NCBI RefSeq assembly: GCF_035621495.1
Contig: NZ_CP141821.1
Span: 400,760 to 464,759 of the forward strand
DNA from: Thermococcus sp. SY098
GTDB lineage: Archaea > Methanobacteriota_B > Thermococci > Thermococcales > Thermococcaceae
Length of the DNA: 64,000 bases
Reading direction: 5' to 3'
This document shows positions 25,441 to 33,344 of this stretch, in pieces. A program made the translations under genes and the position numbers. The notes below the pieces were generated by a model that was not told the origin of the DNA, made no database searches, and saw only the letters and a list, made by a program, of their open reading frames with translations. Within the stretch, counting starts at the first letter, position 1. The number at the start of each line of letters is the position of its first letter.

Positions 25441-26068
25441 ACTACTTGAGAGCTTTAAACGGGGAGAAACGGTTCTATTTCTATACCCCCCTATTTCCCC
25501 GTCGTACACTCTTCTGAAAAAGGTGGTGGAATACTGCAAGAAAAAGGGTCTGGATCTTTATGTGGCGGACATATTTGACATGCTGTACACATACAAAACG
25601 CAGTTGGAGTACATAGGAGTAGAACTCGATCTCAATGACGATAGAATATCTGTTATCAAAGAAGGGGGCAAGATACATGTGGGGAACGTTCTTAGCAGAA
25701 TCAGCGTAGATGAAGACGCAGCAATTCACCTGCGAAAATACGCGGAAGTATTTGAGAGCTCACTGCAAGACAGGGAATTCGTCTTTGATGTAACGCTTGG
25801 ATTTGATAAGCTCTTAGCATTCTACTCAGAAAGTCCAAAAGATTTGAATATGATCCTGATGGCAGTTAAGGATTTCGTTGGAAACAAAAAACGTACTGCG
25901 ATATATTTCGTTAATCAGGAAGTTGTCGCAAATATAGGGAATGCCCTGGAATTCCTGATAGATTCAGCAACTTCTGTGATAAAACTCGAAAAAGATGCGG
26001 ATGGATGGTATATCCGGGTCGTAAAGTCTCCAAAAATAGAGATAGTGGGAGCAAAAGTCAAAATTTAA
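25427..26068 (+). CDS. DUF257 protein (second of pair)
   Basis: A 213-residue DUF257 paralogue of the upstream gene with the same blocks (KRGETVLFLYPPISPS, DLYVADIFDMLYTYKTQL, ISVIKEGGKIHVGNVLSRI, VTLGFDKL, GNKKRTAIYFVN). It starts inside the end of the first gene after GGAGGG, so the two are translated together and may form a heterodimer. Its stop abuts the convergent SemiSWEET gene. Function unknown. Confidence 0.75.
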   Translation: MEVFELLESFKRGETVLFLYPPISPSYTLLKKVVEYCKKKGLDLYVADIFDMLYTYKTQLEYIGVELDLNDDRISVIKEGGKIHVGNVLSRISVDEDAAIHLRKYAEVFESSLQDREFVFDVTLGFDKLLAFYSESPKDLNMILMAVKDFVGNKKRTAIYFVNQEVVANIGNALEFLIDSATSVIKLEKDADGWYIRVVKSPKIEIVGAKVKI

Positions 26069-26320
26069 TCAGCCGTATCTCACTTTAACATATAAGTTCA
26101 CAGCACTTTGAAAAGCTGCAAGGGCGTTCAGCATTAAAAATATCCAGTCTCCGATTATGTAGGAGTATATCGTGAGCAGAGTTGATGCCGTCACATAGAT
26201 GAGTATAAACCTAAAGTTCAGAGGGCATTGCTTCGTCTTTATTGTCTCGATTGTCTGAGGAACCCAGGAGCTTACCAGAAGCAACATTCCCATTAAACCT
26301 ATTATCTCTCCCCCTACCAT
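26069..26320 (-). CDS. SemiSWEET-type transporter
   Basis: An 83-residue protein with three membrane helices and the PQ motif at the end of helix 1 (SSWVPQTIETIKTK). Size and topology match SemiSWEET half-transporters, which dimerise to move sugars or other small solutes. GGTGA lies six bases before the ATG. The substrate is unknown. Confidence 0.8.
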   Translation of the reverse strand: MVGGEIIGLMGMLLLVSSWVPQTIETIKTKQCPLNFRFILIYVTASTLLTIYSYIIGDWIFLMLNALAAFQSAVNLYVKVRYG

Positions 26321-26439
26321 TTCATTTCACCCCCTTATTCTTAGAGCTTCATGAACCTCTGAGAAAAGGTTAAAAAAGCATTGTGAATTTAATAGACTCA
26401 AAAATAGTAAACGAAAAGTGAAAGTTTAACAAGATAATG

Positions 26440-26922
26440 TCAATCTTCCCGCTTTTGGTTAATCTCTGCAGCCAATCTTGAAGTCGCCCATGTTTTGACA
26501 TCATCATCCAAGATATCGTTAATAAGTTTAAGTGCTTCCGGAATCTTTCCCTTCTTTGCGAGAGATATGGCAACCTCTGCCTGAATTTTGGAGCGATTGG
26601 AAACATCTTTAATCATCGATGCAATCCTAAGACTCTCATCGATCATATCAAGATTCAGAAATTCAAAGGCAAGACCCATGAGTGCCTTTGTTATGCTGTC
26701 CTCATTTTCCATTTCAAAAATGGCATCAAGCGTCTTTTTCAAGACCTCCCGATAGTCTTCTCCCATCTTAGCCATTTCAATTGCTATTTTTGAAAATGCT
26801 TTTGCTTTTATGCCCTTGTCAGGTATTGTCTCAGCAATTTGAACTGCGGTTTTAAAATCTCGATTACCTATGAGTTTTGAAATGGCTTCATACAGTGCCC
26901 TTGACTGATACCATTCTTGCAT
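26440..26922 (-). CDS. short TPR-like helical repeat protein
   Basis: A 160-residue all-helical protein of about four repeats (RDFKTAVQIAETIPDKGIKAKAFSKIAIEMAKMG and similar). The pattern ALxLAxxIxDxxxRSKxxAEVAISLAKKGKIPEAL closely resembles the 421-residue protein at 6026-7291, so the two belong to one family. The start is ATG 26922, with GGTG six bases upstream. It is probably a protein-interaction module; partners unknown. Confidence 0.6.
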   Translation of the reverse strand: MQEWYQSRALYEAISKLIGNRDFKTAVQIAETIPDKGIKAKAFSKIAIEMAKMGEDYREVLKKTLDAIFEMENEDSITKALMGLAFEFLNLDMIDESLRIASMIKDVSNRSKIQAEVAISLAKKGKIPEALKLINDILDDDVKTWATSRLAAEINQKRED

Positions 26923-26982
26923 CAATAACACCAAGTTTGATTTGTGCTTTTAATAAATTTAAGCTTTCTCAAGATTTGAGGT

Positions 26983-27720
26983 TTAATAGAGGAATAGAAC
27001 ATAAACACCAAGGAGCATTAAGACAAAACCAGCTATCATTGAAAGCTCCCTTGATCTTCTAACGATTTTCTGGGATAGACTTTTACTTTCAGCTATACTG
27101 CCCACTGTAAAAAGGATTATGAGGAGCGGCAGGACAAATATGAGGTTGTAGAGCCCCAAGAGAATCCAGGTCAATGTTCTTCCAATCTTTGAAATCAAAA
27201 TCGCATATATAAGATAGCTTCCAGCAGAACACGGCAGGAGAGTAAATGAAACCATCACGCCTAAGGCAAATGCCCCAAATAACGTTGCTTCCTGTCTGAA
27301 GATAGATTTTCTGACATTTTTCTTTCCTGCAACTCTTGACTTCTCAAAGTATCCGGTAAAGAATGTATAAAAACCGAAAATTAGAGAGACAACTCCCGCT
27401 ATCCATGTGGGGATGCTCTTTGTAAACACAACAAGTCCAATCCCAAGAATGTAGTAGGATATGTAAATTGCAACTACAAACGCCATGCCTATTTCATAAA
27501 TTTTCCTTTTTGAAATTCCCTCTTTGAGTGACAGGGCAATGAGGAACATGGTATAGATGACGAACGTACATGGATTTATAGAATCCGACACTGCCAGAGA
27601 AATAAGAGGGAATATCATCGATTGAAGGTTTACGAGAGAAAGCACCAGAATAGTTAGCCCAAAAGATAAAGAAATTATTAACAGAAGGGTTTTGACTTCA
27701 TCCTTCACTTGGCTCACCAT
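26983..27720 (-). CDS. CcdA/DsbD-like redox membrane protein
   Basis: A 245-residue protein with about seven membrane helices. SDSINPCTFVIYTMF and SFTLLPCSAGSYLIY each carry a Pro-Cys in a membrane helix, the pair that forms the reversible disulfide in CcdA/DsbD-type electron carriers. It would carry electrons from cytoplasmic thioredoxin to the outside. The gene overlaps the upstream exported thioredoxin-like gene by 23 nt, its evident redox partner. Confidence 0.85.
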   Translation of the reverse strand: MVSQVKDEVKTLLLIISLSFGLTILVLSLVNLQSMIFPLISLAVSDSINPCTFVIYTMFLIALSLKEGISKRKIYEIGMAFVVAIYISYYILGIGLVVFTKSIPTWIAGVVSLIFGFYTFFTGYFEKSRVAGKKNVRKSIFRQEATLFGAFALGVMVSFTLLPCSAGSYLIYAILISKIGRTLTWILLGLYNLIFVLPLLIILFTVGSIAESKSLSQKIVRRSRELSMIAGFVLMLLGVYVLFLY

Positions 27721-28249
27721 TCATGAAAATATTTTCAAGCTTCTTAATAGTTTCTGTTTGATTTAACGGTATCAAATATGTTTTGTCAGCTATAAAAAGA
27801 ACTCCTTTCTCCTTTATTGCAGTCTCCACGATTATCGGGACATTTTTGGAAGGTTCTGGAATTTCTCCTTCAACAATAGCCACCAAGCGGTTATCATAGA
27901 ATATTCCTATAACAGGAACTCCAGTAACACCGAGCATAGAATATAGCTCAGAAAAAAGATTGCTGTTGTGATCATTCCCCTGGAGTTCATAGTAGGTGAG
28001 TGAGTTTTTTCCAAAAGCCTCTGGCAATAACTGTTTCATTTTCTTACAGTGGGGACATGTTGCAAGTCCAAACATGTAAAAGTGGAGCTTTGAAACATCA
28101 ATTTGATTTTGTGACTGAGTTTGTGTATTCACAGATGAGCTCTGCATGTCCGATGGGGAACCCGTAGTATTGTTATTTGAAATACATAGAGTGGCAAACA
28201 CACCAAGGATAACCACAGCGAAAACTACTCCAGCAACGATCCTTTTCAT
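27698..28249 (-). CDS. exported thioredoxin-like protein (CPHC)
   Basis: A 183-residue protein with an N-terminal signal or anchor helix (RIVAGVVFAVVILGVFATLCIS), a low-complexity Ser/Gln/Thr linker, and a thioredoxin-fold domain. The active site is ATCPHCKKM and the cis-Pro region is GVTGVPVIGIF. It is likely an extracytoplasmic thiol-disulfide protein kept reduced by the CcdA-like protein encoded next. The start at 28249 follows AGGTGAT. The Cys at residue about 22 could be lipidated, but a good lipobox is not obvious. Confidence 0.82.
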   Translation of the reverse strand: MKRIVAGVVFAVVILGVFATLCISNNNTTGSPSDMQSSSVNTQTQSQNQIDVSKLHFYMFGLATCPHCKKMKQLLPEAFGKNSLTYYELQGNDHNSNLFSELYSMLGVTGVPVIGIFYDNRLVAIVEGEIPEPSKNVPIIVETAIKEKGVLFIADKTYLIPLNQTETIKKLENIFMNGEPSEG

Positions 28250-28383
28250 TAAAATCACCTATGGATGAGTATCGGGATATGCTAATTTAAGTATTTGGGT
28301 ATTGCATATAAACGCCCACGAATGCATGTCTTTTTACAAAAACCATTAAATAGCTGGAAAACTTAAGGCTGGTTGGTGATAGG

Positions 28384-28908
28384 ATGAGTGAGGTTGAAAA
28401 GGCACTTCAGACATTCCACTCATTAAAAGTCAAACAAGTGATGCCTCCATTAGCTTCAATGCCAATTGTGACAAAAGACTCCCCAGTAGTTGACGTCTTA
28501 AAATTGCTCAGAACCCGACATCATGTATGGGTGGTCAATAACAGAGATGAGATGAAGCTTGAGGGAGTTATCAGATACATCAACATTGTGGATGTTCTCT
28601 TACCTCCCGAGCTTCAGAAAGCAAGACTTGGAAACATCAGTCATCTCTTCAAATCCATCCTTGGAGGGGCAGATCGGGCAGAACATGTAATGGAGCGCAA
28701 CGTTCTTACAATAAACGAGGATGCAAGTGTCCTTGAAGCATTAACAAAGATGAAACGATACAAAGTACCTTTACTGGCAATCATTGACGAAAATGGGAAA
28801 CTTGTAGGAGAAATAAGCCTCAGGATACTGGTCAACGAGTTTATGAGACTGATGCGCATAGGTGGTGCCCAATGGAGCCAGAGTGGATCCTCTTCACAAT
28901 CGGAGTAG
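28384..28908 (+). CDS. CBS-domain pair protein
   Basis: A 174-residue protein with two CBS motifs: VKQVMPPLASMPIVTKDSPVVDVLKLLRTR-like (about residue 18) and HVMERNVLTINEDASVLEALTKM (about 100). The typical C-terminal LVGEISLRILV follows. Tandem CBS domains bind adenosyl nucleotides. It overlaps the downstream antiporter gene by 37 nt, suggesting it senses nucleotides and gates the antiporter. Confidence 0.8.
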   Translation: MSEVEKALQTFHSLKVKQVMPPLASMPIVTKDSPVVDVLKLLRTRHHVWVVNNRDEMKLEGVIRYINIVDVLLPPELQKARLGNISHLFKSILGGADRAEHVMERNVLTINEDASVLEALTKMKRYKVPLLAIIDENGKLVGEISLRILVNEFMRLMRIGGAQWSQSGSSSQSE

Positions 28909-30128
28909 CACTAATTGTGGGAAAGATCGGCGACAACATAATGGAGCGTTTTGAGCTTCCAGGTGTTTTGGGAGAAATTCTGATGGGTATGATTTTGGGA
29001 AATCTGATATATTTTGGAGTTATCAGTCCAGAGTACTTAACTTTACATTCAAATGAAACTTTCGAGTTTTTGGCAAAGCTTGGGATAATCTTCCTGCTCT
29101 TCTTAGGAGGTCTTGACACTGACATGGAAATGATCAAGAGAACCGGAAAAGTTGCCACAGTTTCCACGCTTATGGGTGTATTCGCCCCCTTGATAATGGG
29201 GTATTTTGGGCTTAAGTTAATGGGATATCCCTCCAGAGAGGCATTTGCTGGCGGTGTTCTGCTTACAGCAACGAGCATTGGGATAACAGTTAGGGTCATG
29301 ATGGATTTAGGGGTCTTGAGGAGTGAAGTGGGTGCAGCGTCGCTGAGTGCAAGTGTTATGGACGACTTTCTGGGTATAGCACTGATAATATTTGCCGTTG
29401 GAACAGGGAGCATTTTGGGACTAATCGGAAAGATGACTGCTTTCTTTATAATCACAGGTGTCGTCGCATGGTATTCCATCGATAAATACATCCGATTCTC
29501 TGAATGGCTTCATGTAGAAAAAGGTGTCTTGGCTATGGTTCTGGCGTTAATGTTCCTCTTCTCCGCACTTGCCGAAAAATGGTTTGCAGCTGCAATTGAA
29601 GGTGCATTTATGGCGGGCCTTGTTTTATCAAAGCTCCCAGAAGGGAGAAAAATAGCAGAGGACGTTAAAGCCATCGGATATGGTTTTCTAATCCCAATAT
29701 TTTTCGTGTACACAGGGGCAATGCTCGATTTAAAGGTTTTTATGAGTAGAGATGCACTGGCATTGGCAGCAGTTCTAACAAGTATAGCTGTAATAGGAAA
29801 GGTAGTCGGAAGGGGAATCGGAGCAATGATGATGGGCTGGAACTTTAAGAAGTCTCTTCAGATGGGAATAGGCTCCATCCCAAGAACTGAAGTTGCTCTC
29901 GTTGATCTCATGGTTGCAATTCACGGAGGTGCAATACCCCAAAGCGACGCACAAAAGTTTATAGCTGCAACACTTATTTTCATCACCGTTTCTGTGCTGA
30001 TAACTCCCCCACTGCTGAAATGGGCATTTAAAGAGGATGTTGAGAAAATGAAAAAGAAGAAAGCAGAAATTAGGAAAGAGAAGGTTAAAGAGACTAAGAG
30101 AAAAATTGCAGAGATCAGGCAGAGCTGA
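28872..30128 (+). CDS. CPA2-type Na+/H+ or K+/H+ antiporter
   Basis: A 418-residue protein with about 12 membrane helices. LPGVLGEILMGMILGN, FLLFLGGLDTDMEMI, SVMDDFLGIALIIFAVG (the ion-binding Asp pair region) and GIGSIPRTEVALV are the conserved CPA2 blocks (KefC/NapA group). The C-terminal 35 residues are a charged cytoplasmic helix with no KTN domain. It is co-translated with the CBS protein. The ion is not deducible with certainty. Confidence 0.85.
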   Translation: MEPEWILFTIGVALIVGKIGDNIMERFELPGVLGEILMGMILGNLIYFGVISPEYLTLHSNETFEFLAKLGIIFLLFLGGLDTDMEMIKRTGKVATVSTLMGVFAPLIMGYFGLKLMGYPSREAFAGGVLLTATSIGITVRVMMDLGVLRSEVGAASLSASVMDDFLGIALIIFAVGTGSILGLIGKMTAFFIITGVVAWYSIDKYIRFSEWLHVEKGVLAMVLALMFLFSALAEKWFAAAIEGAFMAGLVLSKLPEGRKIAEDVKAIGYGFLIPIFFVYTGAMLDLKVFMSRDALALAAVLTSIAVIGKVVGRGIGAMMMGWNFKKSLQMGIGSIPRTEVALVDLMVAIHGGAIPQSDAQKFIAATLIFITVSVLITPPLLKWAFKEDVEKMKKKKAEIRKEKVKETKRKIAEIRQS

Positions 30129-30465
30129 GCTTTTCTTTCACTTTTCTTTCAAATTCCACAAATGGAGGAACTCCAATAAACTCCACCTTGTTATTTATTA
30201 GAATTGTTGGTGTTCCCAAGATGTTATGCTCCATTGCCCTTTTTCTTCCTTCTGGAGTTGCAACGCTCAGCTCTTTTACTACCACTCCCGGGTATTTCTT
30301 AGCAATTTCTTGAGCCATTTGAAGTGCTATTGGACAGTAAGGACATGTTGGTGATGTGATAACTTCAATAACAACTCTTGGCCCTTTTGGTTTAATCTCA
30401 ACCATCCCCATTCTCTTCATGAGCTCAAGCATCTTTTTTCTTCTAATCATCTCAAGCTCGTCCAT
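30115..30465 (-). CDS. small thioredoxin/glutaredoxin-like protein
   Basis: A 116-residue thioredoxin-fold protein. SPTCPYCPIALQMAQEIAKKYPGV gives CPYC as active site and GTPTILIN the cis-Pro strand. The N-terminal 30 residues are a helical extension. It resembles half of protein-disulfide oxidoreductases of hyperthermophiles. The start at 30465 has GGTGGGA upstream. It lies beside the sulfur-transfer operon and may be part of its thiol chemistry, though about 57 bp separate them. Confidence 0.75.
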   Translation of the reverse strand: MDELEMIRRKKMLELMKRMGMVEIKPKGPRVVIEVITSPTCPYCPIALQMAQEIAKKYPGVVVKELSVATPEGRKRAMEHNILGTPTILINNKVEFIGVPPFVEFERKVKEKLSSA

Positions 30466-30522
30466 GCTCCCACCGAGAAGAGCTTAGAAAAAGGGTTTAA
30501 AAAGAAATTGTTGAAGAAAATT

Positions 30523-31173
30523 TCATGATTCCGTAAATTCAATCTCTAAATCAACATCAAGTCCTTCAAAAGCTTCTCTTATCTGTTCTTCGAAAACTTC
30601 AGCCTCTGGACTGTTTTTTGGAATATTAAGCATTATCTTAACTTTTTTGCCTTCAATCCTGCATCCCTTATACTTATCCCCCTTAAGAACACTTTCCCCA
30701 GTAAGCGGGTCAATAACCGCTGCAAGAATAAGTTTGACAAATTTCTCATCGATCTGTCTTCTTCCCGTAATAACATCCCATTTAGCCAATGCCTGCTTAA
30801 GTCCTTCAGCTGCTAAAACTGCACAGTGATATTTGATCTGAGGCAGACCTCCGAGCTCCTCCACGATATCTTTAAATTTAATTTTCTTAGCTTCTTCAAC
30901 AGTCTTTCCTATGATCATTTCCGTAAGCACTGAAGCAGTTGCAATATTTGCAGCACAACCATAGCTCCTAAATTTGGCATCAACTATTTTATCATTTTCA
31001 ATCTTTAAATAGAGCTTTATCATGTCTCCACATGCTGGACTGCCAGCTTTTGCCGTGACGCTTGGATTCTCTATTTCCCCAACATTTTTTGGATGAAGAA
31101 AATAGTAAAGAACCTTTCTTGAGTAGCCTATCCTCTTTTTCTCGTCCCATTTCCTGCCATTAAATCTTTCCAT
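30523..31173 (-). CDS. IscU-type Fe-S scaffold with C-terminal extension
   Basis: A 216-residue protein. Residues about 15-140 are IscU/NifU-N: PACGDMIKL, YGCAANIATA and YHCAVLAAEG carry the three cluster-binding cysteines and the adjacent Asp is kept. Residues about 150-216 (ILAAVIDPLTGESVLKG ... EGKKVKIMLNIPKNSPEAEVF) resemble the MIP18/DUF59 fold used in Fe-S targeting, though its Cys is missing. It lies directly downstream of tusA-like and the cysteine-desulfurase-like genes, so this is a sulfur/Fe-S operon. GGTGAG precedes the ATG. Confidence 0.8.
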   Translation of the reverse strand: MERFNGRKWDEKKRIGYSRKVLYYFLHPKNVGEIENPSVTAKAGSPACGDMIKLYLKIENDKIVDAKFRSYGCAANIATASVLTEMIIGKTVEEAKKIKFKDIVEELGGLPQIKYHCAVLAAEGLKQALAKWDVITGRRQIDEKFVKLILAAVIDPLTGESVLKGDKYKGCRIEGKKVKIMLNIPKNSPEAEVFEEQIREAFEGLDVDLEIEFTES

Positions 31174-31395
31174 TTATCTCACCTTTTTTACAACAATTCT
31201 CCAAACACCGTCCTTCTCATCAATTTCAAGGATTTCCTGCCCAGTTTCGTCTGCTGCCAGTGCTATCTCCCCCTTGCTTAGCTCATGAGTTCCGACAATT
31301 TCAATTATTTCTCCAACCTTGGCTTTTCTCAACGCCTTTCTGAATTCATTAAGCGGAATTGGGCATTCCTTTCCGATGACATTGATCTTTATCAT
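31174..31395 (-). CDS. TusA/SirA-like sulfur carrier
   Basis: A 73-residue TusA-family protein. KECPIPLNEFRKALRKAKVGEIIEI has the invariant Cys-Pro-x-Pro whose cysteine carries persulfide sulfur. The ATG overlaps the stop of the desulfurase-like gene by 4 nt and the next gene begins at once after it. It probably relays sulfur between the two neighbours. Confidence 0.88.
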   Translation of the reverse strand: MIKINVIGKECPIPLNEFRKALRKAKVGEIIEIVGTHELSKGEIALAADETGQEILEIDEKDGVWRIVVKKVR

Positions 31396-32540
31396 CTCTT
31401 CCCACCATAAATGCTGATTTCCCTCAGTTTTTCAACGACATCCTTTATAATCTCATATGCTTTTACTATCTCCTCTTCAGTTGTCCACTTGCTTAAGCTC
31501 AGCCTCACCGAACCATGAGCATCTTCAAATGAACCTCCGATGGCTCTAATTACGTGACTCGGCAAAAGTTCTTGCGAATAGCATGCGGAACCAGTTGAGA
31601 ACACTAACCCTCTTAGATCACAGTGAAGCAAAATGCTCTCTCCTTCAACGTAAGCGAATGAAACGTTTACATTATTGGGAAGCCTTTTCTCTCCCCTTGG
31701 GCCGTTGAGCTTTGTATCGGGAATACCTAATAGCAAGTCAATTAGCTTATCCCTAAGCTTTGCCATTCTCTTAGCGTCATCATAGTTTATCAACTCTACA
31801 GCCTTTCCAAAGCCAGCTATTGCTGGAACATTGATCATTCCCGGTCTTATCCCCCTTTCTCTCACATCTCCATCGAGAAGAGGTTTGAGTTTAACTCCAT
31901 CCCTTATATAAAGTGCGGCAATTCCTTTAGGGCCGTGGATTAAGTGGGCGGTAATGCTCATTAAGTCAACATCCAGCTTTTTGACATCAATTTTGACTTT
32001 ACCAAAAGCATGGTTTGCATCCAAATAGAATAGGGCACCTTTATCGTGGACTATTTCAGATATTGCTTTGATATCTTGAATAGTTCCAATTTCAAAGTTT
32101 CCTAAGTGAGTGGCGAGGAGAATTGCATCTTTTAAGTTGCCCTGGAGATCATCAAGGTTGATAAAACCCTCTCTATCAACACTAACTTCATAAGTTTCGA
32201 AGCCCCATTCTCCTAATCTTTTGATTGTGTTAAGAATCGCTTTTCTCTCAATTTTGCTTGCCAGAACTTTTCCTTTACTCTTAGCCCATGCTATACCTTT
32301 TATCGCCAAATTATCCGCTTCAGTTTCATCGGAGACAAAGATAATTTCCTCTGGAGAGGCATTTATTTCCCTCGCTATTATCTCTCTTGCTTTTTCAACG
32401 GCTTCTCTGGATTCTTCGTCAAATACATGTCCAAATTCCCCTCCAGGAGTTCCATATTTTTTTTCAAAATATTCAAGCATTACTTTAATTACCTCTGGAT
32501 CTGGCTTAGTCGTGTTTGCATTGTCTAAATAAATAACCAT
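31392..32540 (-). CDS. cysteine-desulfurase homologue lacking the PLP lysine
   Basis: A 382-residue IscS/NifS-fold protein recognised along its whole length (EIGTIQDIKAISEIVHDKGALFYLDA; GSACYSQELLPSHVIRAIGG with the sulfur-carrying Cys; GSVRLSLSKWTTEEEI). Several cofactor residues are changed. The Schiff-base Lys in the usual SAHKIxGPKG is Leu (TAHLIHGPKG). The PLP-stacking His is Arg (KIERKAIL). The SGATE phosphate loop is SDETE, and the DAxQ Gln is His. It may therefore not bind PLP and could act as a sulfur carrier or scaffold. The start at 32540 follows GGTGA. Confidence 0.8.
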   Translation of the reverse strand: MVIYLDNANTTKPDPEVIKVMLEYFEKKYGTPGGEFGHVFDEESREAVEKAREIIAREINASPEEIIFVSDETEADNLAIKGIAWAKSKGKVLASKIERKAILNTIKRLGEWGFETYEVSVDREGFINLDDLQGNLKDAILLATHLGNFEIGTIQDIKAISEIVHDKGALFYLDANHAFGKVKIDVKKLDVDLMSITAHLIHGPKGIAALYIRDGVKLKPLLDGDVRERGIRPGMINVPAIAGFGKAVELINYDDAKRMAKLRDKLIDLLLGIPDTKLNGPRGEKRLPNNVNVSFAYVEGESILLHCDLRGLVFSTGSACYSQELLPSHVIRAIGGSFEDAHGSVRLSLSKWTTEEEIVKAYEIIKDVVEKLREISIYGGKR

Positions 32541-32604
32541 CTTTTTCACCCGCTTATCACTAAACAAAGACCACTTTTAAGTATTGCTGGACAGAGCTGT
32601 ATAG

Positions 32605-32994
32605 CTATCCGAATAAATCTATGCATATCCTGCATTTTGATGGATCTAATTCAGGATCAATCTTCTCATGAATAGGGCAGAGATAACCTTTCCCAAGCAT
32701 TTTAAGGGCAATTTCAACGAGTTCTGCATGTATCTGGTATTCTGTAAGCTTTTCTTTTATTATTTTATCTGCAAGTTCTTTCAGGTAATGATCTATATCC
32801 TGAAAGTTAGAGATGTCAATAAAACTTCCCCTGTTCATTCTTAAATACCTTGAAACAGCCGATTGGGTAATATGTAGAAGTTCAGCGACCTGAGTTTGAG
32901 TCAATTTATGATCTCTGTACAGAATCTCAACTAATCTCCTCCTAAGTGAAGGATATACATACTTTGAGGCAACTTCGAAAGCATTTATCTTCAT
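32605..32994 (-). CDS. HTH regulator with C-terminal Cys cluster
   Basis: A 129-residue protein. Residues about 8-55 form a helix-turn-helix (LTQTQVAELLHITQSAVSRYLRMNRG). The C-terminus carries CPIHEKIDPELDPSKCRIC, three cysteines and a His that could hold an Fe-S cluster or metal. The mRNA looks leaderless: TATA TTATATAT lies about 27 bp upstream. A copy of the TATGACA palindrome sits between TATA and start, implying autorepression. It faces hcp and is the natural candidate regulator of the flavodiiron/hcp genes. Confidence 0.78.
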   Translation of the reverse strand: MKINAFEVASKYVYPSLRRRLVEILYRDHKLTQTQVAELLHITQSAVSRYLRMNRGSFIDISNFQDIDHYLKELADKIIKEKLTEYQIHAELVEIALKMLGKGYLCPIHEKIDPELDPSKCRICIDLFG

Positions 32995-33004
32995 AGTTGT
33001 TTAT

Positions 33005-33020
33005 TATGACACATGACATA
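33005..33020. promoter_or_regulatory. operator 1 (regulator promoter)
   Basis: TATGACACATGACATA: a perfect left arm of TATGACA-N2-TGTCATA, with one mismatch in the right arm. It lies directly downstream of the regulator's TATA box (about 33017-33025) and upstream of its start, where a bound repressor would block RNA polymerase. Confidence 0.7.
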
Positions 33021-33125
33021 TATAAGGGTTTCGAAAAGAGGGTAAATTTGTCCTTTATGAAAATCAAGACAAAATTTGAGACTTCCGCTAAAACAAGGTA
33101 TTATTTATTAATTTACCAAGGGTAT

Positions 33126-33141
33126 TATGACACTTGTCATA
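33126..33141. promoter_or_regulatory. operator 2 (mid-intergenic)
   Basis: TATGACACTTGTCATA has two perfect 7-bp arms. It lies in the 350-bp gap between the regulator and hcp, about 140 bp from the nearest promoter on either side. It may help looping or serve an unseen transcript. Confidence 0.65.
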
Positions 33142-33315
33142 TCAGACAGCACGTTAGTTAATGTTTTGTTATAATATATTTCACAAAAATTCACTTTTTG
33201 CTAAATAACTGTCGGATTTTTGTTCTCTAAGTTCCATTTACACACGGAAATTTTCTCTTTATGTTAAACAACCAAAAAGTTTTTATGAAGAGAAATTCAT
33301 AGATAGTCTTGAAAT

Positions 33316-33331
33316 TATGACACGTGTCATA
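33316..33331. promoter_or_regulatory. operator 3 (hcp promoter)
   Basis: TATGACACGTGTCATA is a fully perfect 16-bp palindrome. It lies just downstream of the expected hcp transcription start (TATA-like TTTTTATG at about 33280) and ends 14 bp before the hcp ATG. Confidence 0.75.
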
Positions 33332-33344
33332 AAAATGGAGGTTA

